From Brachyhypopomus gauderio (Eukaryota > Chordata > Actinopteri > Gymnotiformes > Hypopomidae), in NCBI RefSeq assembly GCF_052324685.1, contig NC_135213.1, positions 1,825,146-1,889,145 of the forward strand: a stretch of DNA of 64,000 nucleotides, given 5' to 3'. The position numbers and the translations under genes were made by a program. The notes below the pieces were generated by a model. It worked only from the letters and a program-made list of their open reading frames with translations, was not told the origin of the DNA and made no database searches. Numbering within the stretch: the stretch's first letter is position 1; each line of letters begins with the position of its first letter. This document shows, in pieces, positions 28,338-38,860 of this stretch.

Positions 28338-29351
28338 GGTCAACAACTTTGGGCTTTGGGCGCTTCTGAGGGGCGGGTTTTACACAGATTTTGTGCGGGA
28401 TATTTTTGTAGGACCTGGCAACCCTGCTCCCGCTACGTTCAGTGTTGAGCGCGTTGTTAAAGGAGAGGCAGCATGAAGCAACAGAAGCGGCAGAAAGGGG
28501 GTGCGGAGAAGTTGCGCACGAAGAAATTGAAGAGTCTCAATGTAGATGCTACAAAATGTGTAAAAATCACAGACATGTTCGCTGCTGTAGCCTCCGAGAT
28601 CCTCTGTAGGTGAAGACAGCAGCAGCAGACAGGGAGAGCAGCAGCCAGAGATGCAGGCTTGTGAAAGAGAAACGAGGGACAGACTGAGCGGGCAAGTGTA
28701 GTACGTAAGCAGGTAGTAACGTTAGGATAACACAGGGACTTTATTACATGAGAATGATGAGCAATGGCGATTGATTAGTATCAATATTAATTGGTATTTG
28801 CATACTTCCCAAAATCTGGCAGCCACGCGCCCTTATTCTGATAAAATAGCAAATGGTCAAGACTGAGAAGTGTTGGACGAGCAGCAAGTGTCCATTTTAG
28901 GCTATCATAGCATTTTAGATATTTAGGTTAAAGGTGTGTTGAAAGGCTGTTATAGTAGTTTGTATTTGTAGCCTTTGCTGTGGTTCAACGTGTTTTAAAA
29001 CCTCAAACAATTGAAATTACAGATTTTAAAACTTATAAATGATAAATAAATTGCAAAAGATATACCCACACTGAATAAGAGTAAAACGGTGTCAAAAGAC
29101 ATTAGAAGAATTAGAATTGAGCTGTTATATCAGAGATATTCAGAAAATACATATTAGAGATGATAATATGCTAAGATTAATTAACGCTAAGATTGAATCC
29201 AATGACTTTAACCAGTAATTTTTTAAATTAATTTTTTCTACGTCATACTTCACATACATAAATTACAAGTCAGTTGTGCTCCGCTAATTATGAGGGGCCG
29301 GTCTAAACCAAAAATGCCAGGGCCGATTTTTTTTGTCCCAGTCCAGCCCTG
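28338..29351 (+). mobile_element. hAT-like transposon remnant (B)
   Basis: Start exon 28473-28613, with the same premature stop as copy A, and the GGGGCCGGTCTAAACC...CAGCCCTG end at 29292-29351. Confidence 0.5.
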
Positions 29352-29628
29352 ACTACAACACATATCGTAAGCTGGTAACCAAGTAAAAGTTATATTCCAG
29401 TTAAATCAGTTCATTGATCACCATGTTTTTTTTGCCTGTTTCTGATGTATGATCAGCATATTTTACACCTTGACCTTGTAAGACTTGCTGTAATTTTGCC
29501 TCAAACCATCTATCAGACAAACTAACTGCTTTTTAGCAATAATAGAAAATGTTTTCTCTCTTTTTGTTAATTGTATTTCTGTTATGTATAAATTAATTGT
29601 TGTGCTTTTGTTGTTGCTCCATTTCTAG

Positions 29629-30462
29629 CAGCTGTTAAAACAACACACCCTGGAGAGATTATATGACCGGGTGGTACATGCTTTACAACAAACAACACTT
29701 GATGTTGATTATCTGGAGTTTGTATGTAGGCAAGAAATAGTTTTTCTTGATGCTGTGTCACAGAACGTTCAAGTAACCCATGATGTTAAACAAAAGCTAA
29801 GAGAGCTACACAACAATTCAGAGTTATAGAGACAACCAAGACCTGCGTCCTGTGGTTCAAGTTGAAAAAAGAAACAAGACTGGACGGCCCCAGATAATAA
29901 TACCTACTGAACACCTTGCTCATCTCCTTGAAATTGGGCTGCCTGTAACTACAATTGCAAGACTGTTAGTGTCTCATGCTACTCTGTTCAGAAGAATGGC
30001 TGAAAACAACCTTTCCATCAGAGGAATGTACAGTACTTACACAGATGCTGAACTAGATGAACATGTCACGGATCAAAGAAACAATGCCACATGCTGGATA
30101 TAGATTAGTAAAGGGGACTCTGGAAGCACAGGGACACCGACTACAATGGGATCGTGTCAAAGCATCAATGCATCGTGTGGACAGTCTAGGGATTTTGTCG
30201 AGAATGACACAATTAGGATGCATCATCAGGCGAACATACTCCATGCCCTGCCCCAAATATCTAGTACACATAGACACAAACCATAAGCTCATCAGGTAAA
30301 CGGTCATTATGTGTATGAGACACTGCATAGTAGACATAGTAGTATTTTATGTATGGTTTTGTTTCCAGTTTACTGTGTAGCTACCATTTAATTGTCCGTC
30401 CGTCTGTCCCCAACAGGTATATTATAGTCATTTTTGTTGGTATTGATGGCTTTTCACGAAAG
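29629..30462 (+). pseudogene. rve/DDE-type integrase remnant (B)
   Basis: Acceptor TTTCTAG before 29629. It carries the same two frame breaks as copy A. Unlike A it keeps VHIDTNHKLIR, so the first catalytic Asp is present; the exon YIIVIFVGIDGFSRK follows after a short intron and ends at donor GTGAGC (30463). No second Asp or Glu region follows, because the sequence passes into the MITE at 30612. Confidence 0.7.
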
Positions 30463-30902
30463 GTGAGCAAAACATTTGCCATCATCTCAATTTTATTTAC
30501 ATTTAATCAGCAATTCTAAGTCAGTCACTATAAATCAATCTCTAAATCATGATAAAATTTACTTCCTCTTTTAATTTGGAAAAAAACAACAAACTATTGT
30601 GTCGCTGACTTACTGTGCATTCACACCGAAAGCGACGAGAGCGACACGGCGACCGGAAGTCATTCATTTTCAATGAGAGTGAGCGACACCCAGCGACACG
30701 GCGCGAATAGACTCTATGCACAAAGTAGTCCCTACGTATTTCCGCCTAAAAACCAGCCAGTTTGCCGACTTCCGGTGCGGCGTTTTCAGTAGCAAATAGC
30801 TTGTTCGGTGGTGAGTGCGGTTTCTATTTGAACACATTTTACCATTTTTTTGTAAATGTTTTTTTCACAGTTGTTACCTATTAGCCCACAATTCTACTGA
30901 AC

Positions 30903-32723
30903 ATGAGCTTAAGACCGTTTAAAAAGCAGCGATGTATTGGCTCTACAGCAGAACATTGCTGTGTACCCCTGTGTGAGGCTTCTGCTAAGTACAATACTGT
31001 GCTTAGCTTTCATACTTTTCCGGTGGATAAAGATTTACGTAAAACATGGATTGTAAACATTCGACGGGACAGTTTTACTATTACCAACCATACAAGGGTG
31101 TGCAGTCGACATTTCCTTCAAGAGGATCTAATTGAACCACCAAAAACTAACGGACGTCGGACACTTCGCAAGGGAGCTGTTCCAGTTTTATTTCAATGGA
31201 ACAACTACAGTGTTCCAGTATCGAGACCAAGCGTTTGGCAAAGGAGAAAACGTCCATCTGATGAACCTCTGGGTGAAGAGGAACCAGTGGAAGAGAATCA
31301 CCTGTTTGAACATGACTATTGCGCTGTCCCCGATCCCGCAGCCCTTGATCTGGCACTCCAGCAGACTGATGAGCTGCGTGAAGAGGTAGAGAGGTTACGG
31401 TCTCAAATAGAAGATTTATCCGTAAGACAGCGGTTCTGTTTGAGGAGATTTGCATCTTCTGACGAAGACATACGCTTCTATACAAGGTAGGTTAAACGTG
31501 ATGTATGCATAGCTACCATACTCAACCAAGATACTGTATGTGCTTAGTCCTAATTCACGAGCAATACCCCTTTGATGTTTAAAAAGAGGGCTGCTTCCTA
31601 GTAATACAAAGTAAGCAAGTGTTCAAAATGGCTCATTCCTTGAATCAACCCAATACTGATGCAGAGGTTCTAGTTAAGAATAACTTTTTCCAGAAGCTGG
31701 TTTGAAGATGATTTAAGCCAGTGTTTTTTTTCTACAACACAGGTTTGCAACATACAACCATCTAATGGCATTTTGGAGCCTTATAGAACCATCAACGGGC
31801 AAAATGTTGCGTATCACCAGAGCAAGAGCGGCATCCAAGAAGAATCAAGACATCATTCCTTGTCCTGCAGTAAGTCTAATAAACTACATGAACTAATGTC
31901 ATTTCTAAATGATTTTGTTCACAGAGATAAGATTTATGCATCAAACATATTTATCATTTTCCAGACACAATCCCTGCAACCCATAGATGAATTTTTTTTA
32001 TTTATGAACTACCTCTCCCTGGGACTGAAACAGAGGGACCTGGCCCACAGATTTAACATCAGTCAATCCACTGTGAGTCGAATTCTGGTAACATGGGCAA
32101 ATTACTTGTACACAGTGCTTGGGGCTGTGTGCATATGGATGTCACAGAAAGCAACCAAGGCTCACCTACCAGAAGAATTCAAGGACTATGCAGATACACA
32201 GGTCATCCTTGATTGCACAGAACTGCGTTGTCAAACACCATCTTCTCTTCTCCTGCAAAGTGAAGTGTTCTCAAGCTACAAGTCTCATTGCACTTTCAAG
32301 GGCTTGGTTGGCATGGCACCTCATGGTGCTGTCACTTTCGTCTCTGCCTTGTACGCAGGTTCTATCAGCGACAAACAAATTTTGAAGGAGTCAGGGATTG
32401 TGCAGTTGCTAACACAAGAGATGGCCATAATGGTGGACAGAGGCTTTCTTGTGGATGACTGTGTGCCATGTAAAGTCCACAGACCTGCTTTCCTGTCCAG
32501 CAGATCCCAGATGCCAGCCTCTGAGGTCAGGGAGACACAGTCAATTGCACGACTTCGGGTTCACGTGGAGCGCCTGATACGCAGGGTGAAGCAGCACAAG
32601 CTTTTTGACACAGTTATCCCTCTGAGCATCACAGGAACTGTTAACCAGTTTTACACTGTTGCGTGTCTACTAGTGAACTACCAGAATGGACCTTTAGTAA
32701 AAGAATGGGCAAAAGGTCAGTAG
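30903..32723 (+). CDS. THAP-domain DDE transposase (ISL2EU-type), apparently intact
   Basis: Exons 30903-31486, 31743-31869 and 31965-32723; GT-AG junctions (GTAGGT, GTAAGT) join in phase and total 490 codons including the stop. Residues about 20-95 form a THAP zinc finger (CCVPLC, VCSRHF, KGAVPVLF) that would bind the element ends. A leucine-rich coiled coil (ALQQTDELREEVERLRSQI) follows near 150-170. Exon 3 has a helix-turn-helix (LAHRFNISQSTVSRIL) and a DDE_Tnp_4 nuclease fold with D320 (VILDCTEL), D395 (MVDRGF) and E439 (HVERLIRR). It catalyses cut-and-paste transposition in this family. No stop or frameshift is seen, so recent activity is plausible. Confidence 0.8.
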
Positions 32724-33563
32724 ACAAAGTTTACACACAAACAGCAAAGCAATTTAAAAAGTGAATCTATAAATATATAATTTAGAAGATACTGATGATA
32801 TTACATGTTTGTTTTGCTATTTAACTTTGATTACCAAATTGTATACTGTGTACTTATGGAGGAATTAAGACTAATTAGATTTACAGGCCTGCACTTCTGA
32901 CTATTCGATTTGTTTTAAAGTCAAACAGCAGCATTTGATATTACATATTACAAAAATATAAAAGATTTTTATTTACACACAATACTGTACAATCATCAAA
33001 TCTACTTATACAATGTTCTGTTCTACCCATGTATCAATACTAAAGTTTATCATTCAAATTAGAATGTTACTCAAAGTTCAAATATTACAAATAAACCTTT
33101 ACACACACCATTGCATGTATTTCTGTAGTATTATTCCCCATACATGTATGTAGTATTGATCGTACCTTAAAAATAATCAATGATTAAATGTAAGTTTTAC
33201 ATTTCATCATGTGTATTTTGAAGAAACAAAAGTAATTGTGTGGAAAAAATGAATAACTTGTGTACACATTATGAACTCTGCATTACATGAAAACATGTTT
33301 TATATGTTAATGAACTAAGAGGCAACAAAATAAACACTGAAACAATTCTTTCCTGATGAACAACAAAAACATGACATTATGTCATACAGGTAAACCAGGT
33401 AAGTATTTAACGAAACAGGATTACTTAACAATATAACCATTTTTAATAAATAATTAAGCGTACCAATAGGGGGGGGGGCCTTACTGGGAAGTCCTCAACT
33501 CTGGGCTTATGTGGTGTATCTACATATGAGCCATTATATCAACACATCTTTGAAGAAAGACAC

Positions 33564-35998
33564 TTATGCAGATAAATGTAAAAAAAAAAAAAATCTGACT
33601 TCTCTTATTGTCTTTCTCACTTGGCTATCAATGTGAATTCGCTCAATGAATATGTCATCATGTGTATAAACCACAAAGTCACACCATTTCAGCCCTGAGA
33701 TCAACAGCTGTCCCTGAATTTGCCAGTAATAGGCATGCTGGTGCTTCAGAGCAAGGGTGCCATTCATAGCACCAAGGTAAGTGCAGTCAACATAACTCCT
33801 GATATTTGGGCATTTAACCTCTACAAGGCCATAAGGTGGGTACTCTCTGGGATCATAAATGAGACCATCAGGAGAGGCCCCCAACCAAGGAGCATCTGGG
33901 TGTACAAGAAAACCACAAGGTGAGAAGTTGACATTTCTCAAGCCACAGTACTCTTCCACAGCAGCAGTCTCCATTGCCAGCCCCCGTCTCATGTCAGCTG
34001 TCTGGTGAGTGCCCTTCAAAATTCTTAGATTTTCTGCTGAACTCCACCCCCTGACGTGGCAAATCTCTCTGAAGCGTGAAGCTGTCACGCGTGGCTTCCG
34101 TAGTTCATGCCACTCTCGGGATGAACTCTGTGACCTTGTTGCCTTCTCAATCTGGTTAGCGATCTCAGGTGTTACTGCCAATGAAATCAGGTGTAACATC
34201 TCCTGCTCACTGGGTACAAATGTGCACTGAGATTGCTCAAGATGGTAGTCCTTCAATGGCAAAAGTGGTGGAGGTGGAGCATCCTTATGTCGTGTGATGT
34301 GCGGGGATTTCTTTGCTGGCTGCTGATAAGAAAGCACACTACCTGCTTGAACTTTACCAAAGGCTGAGTCAACCAATGGTATACCGGGAGACATGTCCAT
34401 TGTTGTAATCATCGGTGCAACATCCTTCTTGAAACCAGCATATACCTCTGCCACTCGAAGCACTGAAACATCAGGCAGATCCCCAGTCACAGCTTTGAAG
34501 ACTGTGCTCCTGCGTAAAACACAAAACAAAACAAATTCTACCAAGCACAGTCTGTGTATATGTTTTTACATTTGTTGTATTTTACTGAAATTCAAAGTCA
34601 GAATTAAAATGATATATATTTTATATCTTGCCTCACCTCCTCAGCCACTTTCCTCTCTTCATGTCTTGCTGAAACAATTGCCATACTTTCCACAGGGCCT
34701 GGTTTTATTCCCTGGCAATATAAAAATAAACAAAAACATGTAAATAAGGTAAAATTACTTAAAACTTCACTATTCAAAAAGTTTTCAAACAGGCATACCA
34801 TTGTTCGAGGTTTGTGCCAAGCCTGCTCCTTCTCTGTGCAGCTACGGACTGGAGGAACTGCATGTATTCCCAGCTGGGAATAATGTGCTGTCTGGTACAG
34901 TAAAGCAACAGCATGGTTGCATAAAACTGTTCCAGCAACACAAGAGCACTGACAGTGTGTCAAAATCACAGGCTTGGAGTCCTTTAACACAATCTGCAAG
35001 AGAATGGTAAATATACAAAAAAAAGACATACTGCATAGTAAGTGAACAAGTGATATGAGCTAAGTGAGTTATATGTAATGAATAATATTTCACACATCAA
35101 TAAGACAACAGATTATCAAAAACAGTTTAAAGCAGTTTCTTGAAGATTAAGGATTTGATTTCACAGTCACAATACAGAAATTCTCTTGTTCTACTCCCTT
35201 ATCAACACCATACCCTTTGTGTTATGTTTACTATATGTTTACAGGTTACTTTGTATAAATTCCTCCATCCTGAAACTAGCATCAACCTGATAATACAAAA
35301 AAGCTAAAGACATGGTCTTAGAGTTGGCTTATTATATTGGCACTTATAAGAACAGGATTATTTATTCCAATGGTCTTCAAGAAACTGTTTTAATCACATT
35401 AATAAAACATAATCAAATAATTTAGCTAAACTTTCTCTTTTATTCTGTCGCTAACTAGAAGCCTACTCTCAAACTGTGTGGCTTCTCCGTCTTTCTCATC
35501 GAACGATAGCATATCGCCCTTACGCTGACCTCTCCTGTCACCTGTTCTTTATTAGATACTGAGAAATGAAGGAAAACGCATGTGAATAACAACAGTTACT
35601 GAAATAATCAAGGTCATAGCGTTACCTCTGCTACAAAAACACTGCATAACCTAAATACTAATGTTAAGGTAAGGTTAGCTGACCCGCTAATACAACTTAG
35701 ACTTCACATACTTAGATAGCATCTTTTACCAGCAGTTTCAAAAGCTTGTTTGAGTTTTATTCCTGCATATAAAATGTAAGTATAGTAAAAGTATTAGTAA
35801 AGCCAACTAGGAACTTTGAGGTTCGAATAGCTAGTTGCCTAACTTACCTTCATAGTTGTCGATGTAGCTTGAGACATAAAGCTTGAAGCCTTTCTCTCTC
35901 TTGCTGGTCGAAGAAACCGATGTAATTCTAACGATCCGGTGAACGTCGTTAATGGTAAAATTTGGAAGGTCTCGTAAACACCTCGTGTAAAAAGACAT
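33564..35998 (-). CDS. YqaJ-type nuclease with SWIM zinc finger (ISL2EU-type accessory gene)
   Basis: Minus-strand exons: 35848-35998 (MSFYTRCLRDLP, donor GTAAGT), 34799-34993 (SWIM motif CQCSC...LCNH), 34637-34711 and 33564-34509. The last carries the YqaJ/RecB-like nuclease motifs WHELRKPRVTASRF, GLAMETAAVEEY, SPDGLI, LVEVKCP and YYWQIQGQLL, that is D...ExK plus the Q motif of the PD-(D/E)xK fold. It probably processes DNA during transposition, as proposed for the family; that role is inference. The C-terminus runs into a T-rich tract (FFFF) and may be altered. An exon between the first two could be missed. Convergent with the transposase gene. Confidence 0.7.
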
Positions 35999-36193
35999 CT
36001 TAATTAAAGAGATGTAGACCGGACGGCAGCTGCTGACGGCTCGTAACAACCGCTACCGGAAGAAAGTGGGCTGGCTCAGGTAAACCCGGAAATAGTGCGT
36101 GCATGTAGTCTATAGGCCCTTTTCACACTTCCGCATTTTTTCTTCCGGAAGCTCTCGTTGCAGGGTAAAGTTACTTCCGTTACACATTAAACA

Positions 36194-37138
36194 ATGGCAG
36201 AGTCCAATAACAAGAGCTTTTGCAGTGCACCAGGGTGCTCGATCTCGAAGCAAAAACAGTCGTATCTCAGTTTCTATGGTTTTCCGGCTGACGACGAGCA
36301 GAAAAGAAAATGGGTTTGTGCAATTAGGAGGGATGAAGGGGAAAACTTTGTGATACGGAGCATCTTTGTGTGTAGCCAGCATTTCACTGCTGCAGACTAC
36401 ATAGCAGGAAGCTCGCGGCTAAAAGTTGGTGCTGTTCCCTGTTACTGTTCCCAGTACTGTTACTGTCCCCGGTACTGTTACTGTTCCCAGTACTGTTACT
36501 GTCCCCGGTACTGTTACAGTTCCCAGCCGGTTTCAGTGGAACAGTTGCTGTCCGCGTTTGAAAGATCAAGCTCTCGGCTGGGAGTACACGTACGTCCGCT
36601 AGCATCTAGCTGTTACCCGCTAGCATCTAGCCCCGGTTCGCTAGCTTCTAGCCGTCATCCGATAGCTTCTAGCCGTCATCCGATAGCTTCTAGCCCCGGT
36701 CCGATAGCATCTAGCCCCAGTCCGATAGCATCTAGCCCCGGTTCGCTAGCTTTTAGCTCCGGTTCGCTAGCTTTTAGCCCCGGTTCGCTAGCTTCTAGCC
36801 GTCATCCGATAGCTTCTAGCCGTCATCCGATAGCTTCTAGCCCCGGTTCGCTAGCTTCTAGCCCCGGTTCGCTAGCTTCTAGCCGTGATCCGATAGCTTC
36901 TAGCCGTGATCCGATAGCTTCTAGCCCCGATCCGATAGCTTCTAGCCCCGATCCGATAGCTTCTAGCCCCGATCCGATAGCTTCTAGTCCCGATCCGATA
37001 GCTTCCAGCCCCGATCCGATAGCTTCCAGCCCCGATCCGATAGCTTCCAGCCCCGATCCGATAGCTTCCAGCCCCGATCCGATAGCTTCTAGCCCCGATC
37101 CGATAGCTTCTAGCCGTGATCCGATAGCATCTAGCTAG
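36194..37138 (+). CDS. THAP-domain protein with heptapeptide minisatellite tail
   Basis: Residues 1-85 are a THAP zinc finger: FCSAPGC, FYGFPADDEQKRKWV, VCSQHF and a VGAVP motif where GAVP(S/T)LF is usual. This is followed by a Cys/Tyr-rich repeat (YCSQYCYCPR, 30-bp units), a QPVSVEQLLSAFER segment, then about 25 heptads of the SPDPIAS type up to the stop. The tail is encoded by a 21-bp minisatellite kept in frame. No catalytic domain. Could be a binding-only relic of a transposase; expression is unknown. Confidence 0.55.
   Translation: MAESNNKSFCSAPGCSISKQKQSYLSFYGFPADDEQKRKWVCAIRRDEGENFVIRSIFVCSQHFTAADYIAGSSRLKVGAVPCYCSQYCYCPRYCYCSQYCYCPRYCYSSQPVSVEQLLSAFERSSSRLGVHVRPLASSCYPLASSPGSLASSRHPIASSRHPIASSPGPIASSPSPIASSPGSLAFSSGSLAFSPGSLASSRHPIASSRHPIASSPGSLASSPGSLASSRDPIASSRDPIASSPDPIASSPDPIASSPDPIASSPDPIASSPDPIASSPDPIASSPDPIASSPDPIASSPDPIASSRDPIASS
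36595..37136 (+). repeat. 21-bp minisatellite inside a coding frame
   Basis: About 25 units of GATCCGATAGCTTCTAGCCCC and variants. A shorter 30-bp repeat (TACTGTTCCCAG/TACTGTCCCCGG) lies just before at about 36436-36525. The sequence at about 36530-36590 returns inverted at about 37140-37245, so the array sits between inverted repeats. Confidence 0.85.
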
Positions 37139-37425
37139 AAAAGAGCAAGCTCTCGGCTGGCAGTACACCACGAACATCTACTAGTCGAGAGTTTGCTCTT
37201 TCAAATGCGGACAGCAACTGTTCCACTGAAACCGGCTCTGAAACTAGTTGTGATCCGCTAGCATCCAGCTCTGCTCGGTAGCATCCAGCTCTGACCATCA
37301 CTTTGCTGTCGACTATATTGGACACTGAATAAACAATAACACGTAATAACTTGGTGTGTGTCATGAACTTTATTGATACTGATGTAAACCAAACAATCAA
37401 TAGCTGACGTCCCTTGGCTTGCTAA

Positions 37426-37761
37426 AGCTGGGCGTACACTGTACGATATTTTAAATCATGTACTCGGCTCCAGCTCAAACTACGACTAAATCGCAGGGAG
37501 AGTCCGCTCGTGGAGCTGCTTCAACAGTGCGATACTCTCACGAGGAGCGATTTGAATTTCAAACATGTTTGATATTCTTGCGACGCTGCGATTTCTGATC
37601 GGGAGTTGGTCGTGAGGTGTGAATTGCTCCTCGTTTACCTGTGTAAACTATACGATGCACGACACGCGATTGAGCCGAAACTCAGCCCGATCGCAAAAAT
37701 AGTCGCACGAGTGAAAAATCGGCTGAAAATGGGCCAAAAATCGCACAGTGTACGCCCAGCT
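37426..37761. mobile_element. 336-bp MITE with TAA target duplication
   Basis: The ends AGCTGGGCGTACACTGT and, inverted, ACAGTGTACGCCCAGCT are perfect over 17 bases. TAA flanks both sides (37423-37425 and 37762-37764), as expected for PIF/Harbinger-type elements. It is nested inside the second ISL2EU-like element. Confidence 0.8.
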
Positions 37762-38860
37762 TAACCTAGCTAGATATTGTTAACTAAAGCTGTCAGTATC
37801 ATTTGTAATATTATAATATATATCATAATAATATAGACTGTTTTACCACTCCGTAGGATGACTAATGGAACCAGCTATACCTTAAATAATAGTTACCTAG
37901 CTAGTGCTAGCTGGTGTTAGCTTACCCTGGTATAAGTGAATAAATTATTCTACAAACAATTTGTAGCCACTATTTAACTTGGAACCGTTCGTTGTTGAAT
38001 GTTCTCCAACGATACTGGAAACGTATTTAAAATTCAGTCTCGGCAGCGACGACAGGGATGAAGTAAACACACGCTCCATGCTGAGGTGAATTGACAACAA
38101 CTATCTTCTGCGAGTACCGGAACTTGTTTTACCCGGCGGTGACGTATTTCCGTTTTGGGCCTATTGAGTGATTCGAGCGATGCGAACAAGTTGAGCTTGG
38201 CTCAACTTTATGCAAATGAGCAGTGACGCGCGGCGGCGACTACCAATCAGAAAGTATGTTTGCACCCTCCTCCGAAACCGCACCTCTGACTTTGGTTCCT
38301 ACTGATTATTTGTTCCGATTGCAAAATGGAGGAGAGATTAATAGTGGCTGTCTCTGGATGTCCCACACTTTACGATGTTTATTTTTGGAGGGAATACTGT
38401 TCATTTGTTAAAAAAATCTGCAATAAATGAGCGTATACCCTATTATTGGTTATGATTTTTTAAATTCCTGTTTGATCTTCGGGTCTGGGGTAAAAAGTAA
38501 AAAAAATACATAAACATTTTAGGTCTATATACTATATGTGTTTTATACACACACTATGTTTTATACACGCACTCCTTTATAATCGTGTGTCCTGTAATCA
38601 ATAGATTAAAATAAATACTGCGTCCTGCTTTAAAAACGTGATTTGCATATCTGTCACGTGCTGCATGCAGGCGTGATGTTGGACACGCCCCCACGCGACG
38701 CGATGCTGGCGACTCGGCGACGGAGAGCGATTTTATCGCTTTCGGTGTGAACGCACAGTGAGGCGCACAAATGTTAATAACAAGCCAATCCGTTTATATA
38801 AATTACTTTTAAATGATTTACGTGTGTTTTATAAGTGTTTTAAGTGCAGAAGTGCATTTT

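Larger units (their letters stand above)
30709..36111. mobile_element. Autonomous-looking ISL2EU-type DNA transposon
   Basis: About 5.4 kb between AT dinucleotides (30707-30708 and 36112-36113). The ends begin AGACTCTATGCAC and, on the other strand, AGACTACATGCAC. It encodes two convergent multi-exon genes, a THAP/DDE transposase (plus) and a YqaJ-type nuclease (minus), the pairing I associate with ISL2EU elements. The tail-to-tail gap 32724-33563 is AT-rich without a gene; 35100-35840 is an intron-like stretch. Absent from copies A and C, so it inserted after duplication. Confidence 0.75.
36114..38162. mobile_element. Second ISL2EU-like element, non-autonomous, THAP-carrying
   Basis: The ends AGGCCCTTTT and TTTTGGGCCT are inverted and flanked by AT (36112-36113 and 38163-38164). 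The left AT is shared with the right flank of the preceding element. It contains a THAP open frame with a minisatellite and a nested MITE but no DDE or YqaJ part, so it would depend on another element's transposase. From 37765 to 38100 it has no recognisable gene. Confidence 0.65.
30612..38759. mobile_element. PIF/Harbinger-like MITE split by two nested transposons (B)
   Basis: The left part is 30612-30706 and the right part 38165-38759; together they match 11095-11790 of copy A. The interruption lies after GACACGGCGCGA, where the two ISL2EU-type elements sit between AT dinucleotides. The MADF-like start (ATG near 38326, MEERLIVAVSG) is retained on the right side. Confidence 0.65.

Noticed and set aside
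31132-31485. Open frames overlapping the THAP exon on both strands
   Set aside because: The THAP frame has the zinc ligands and in-phase splice junctions; the others are shadows.
36872-37177. Minus-strand open frame with YRIGARS repeats
   Set aside because: Shadow of the 21-bp minisatellite, which keeps several frames open.
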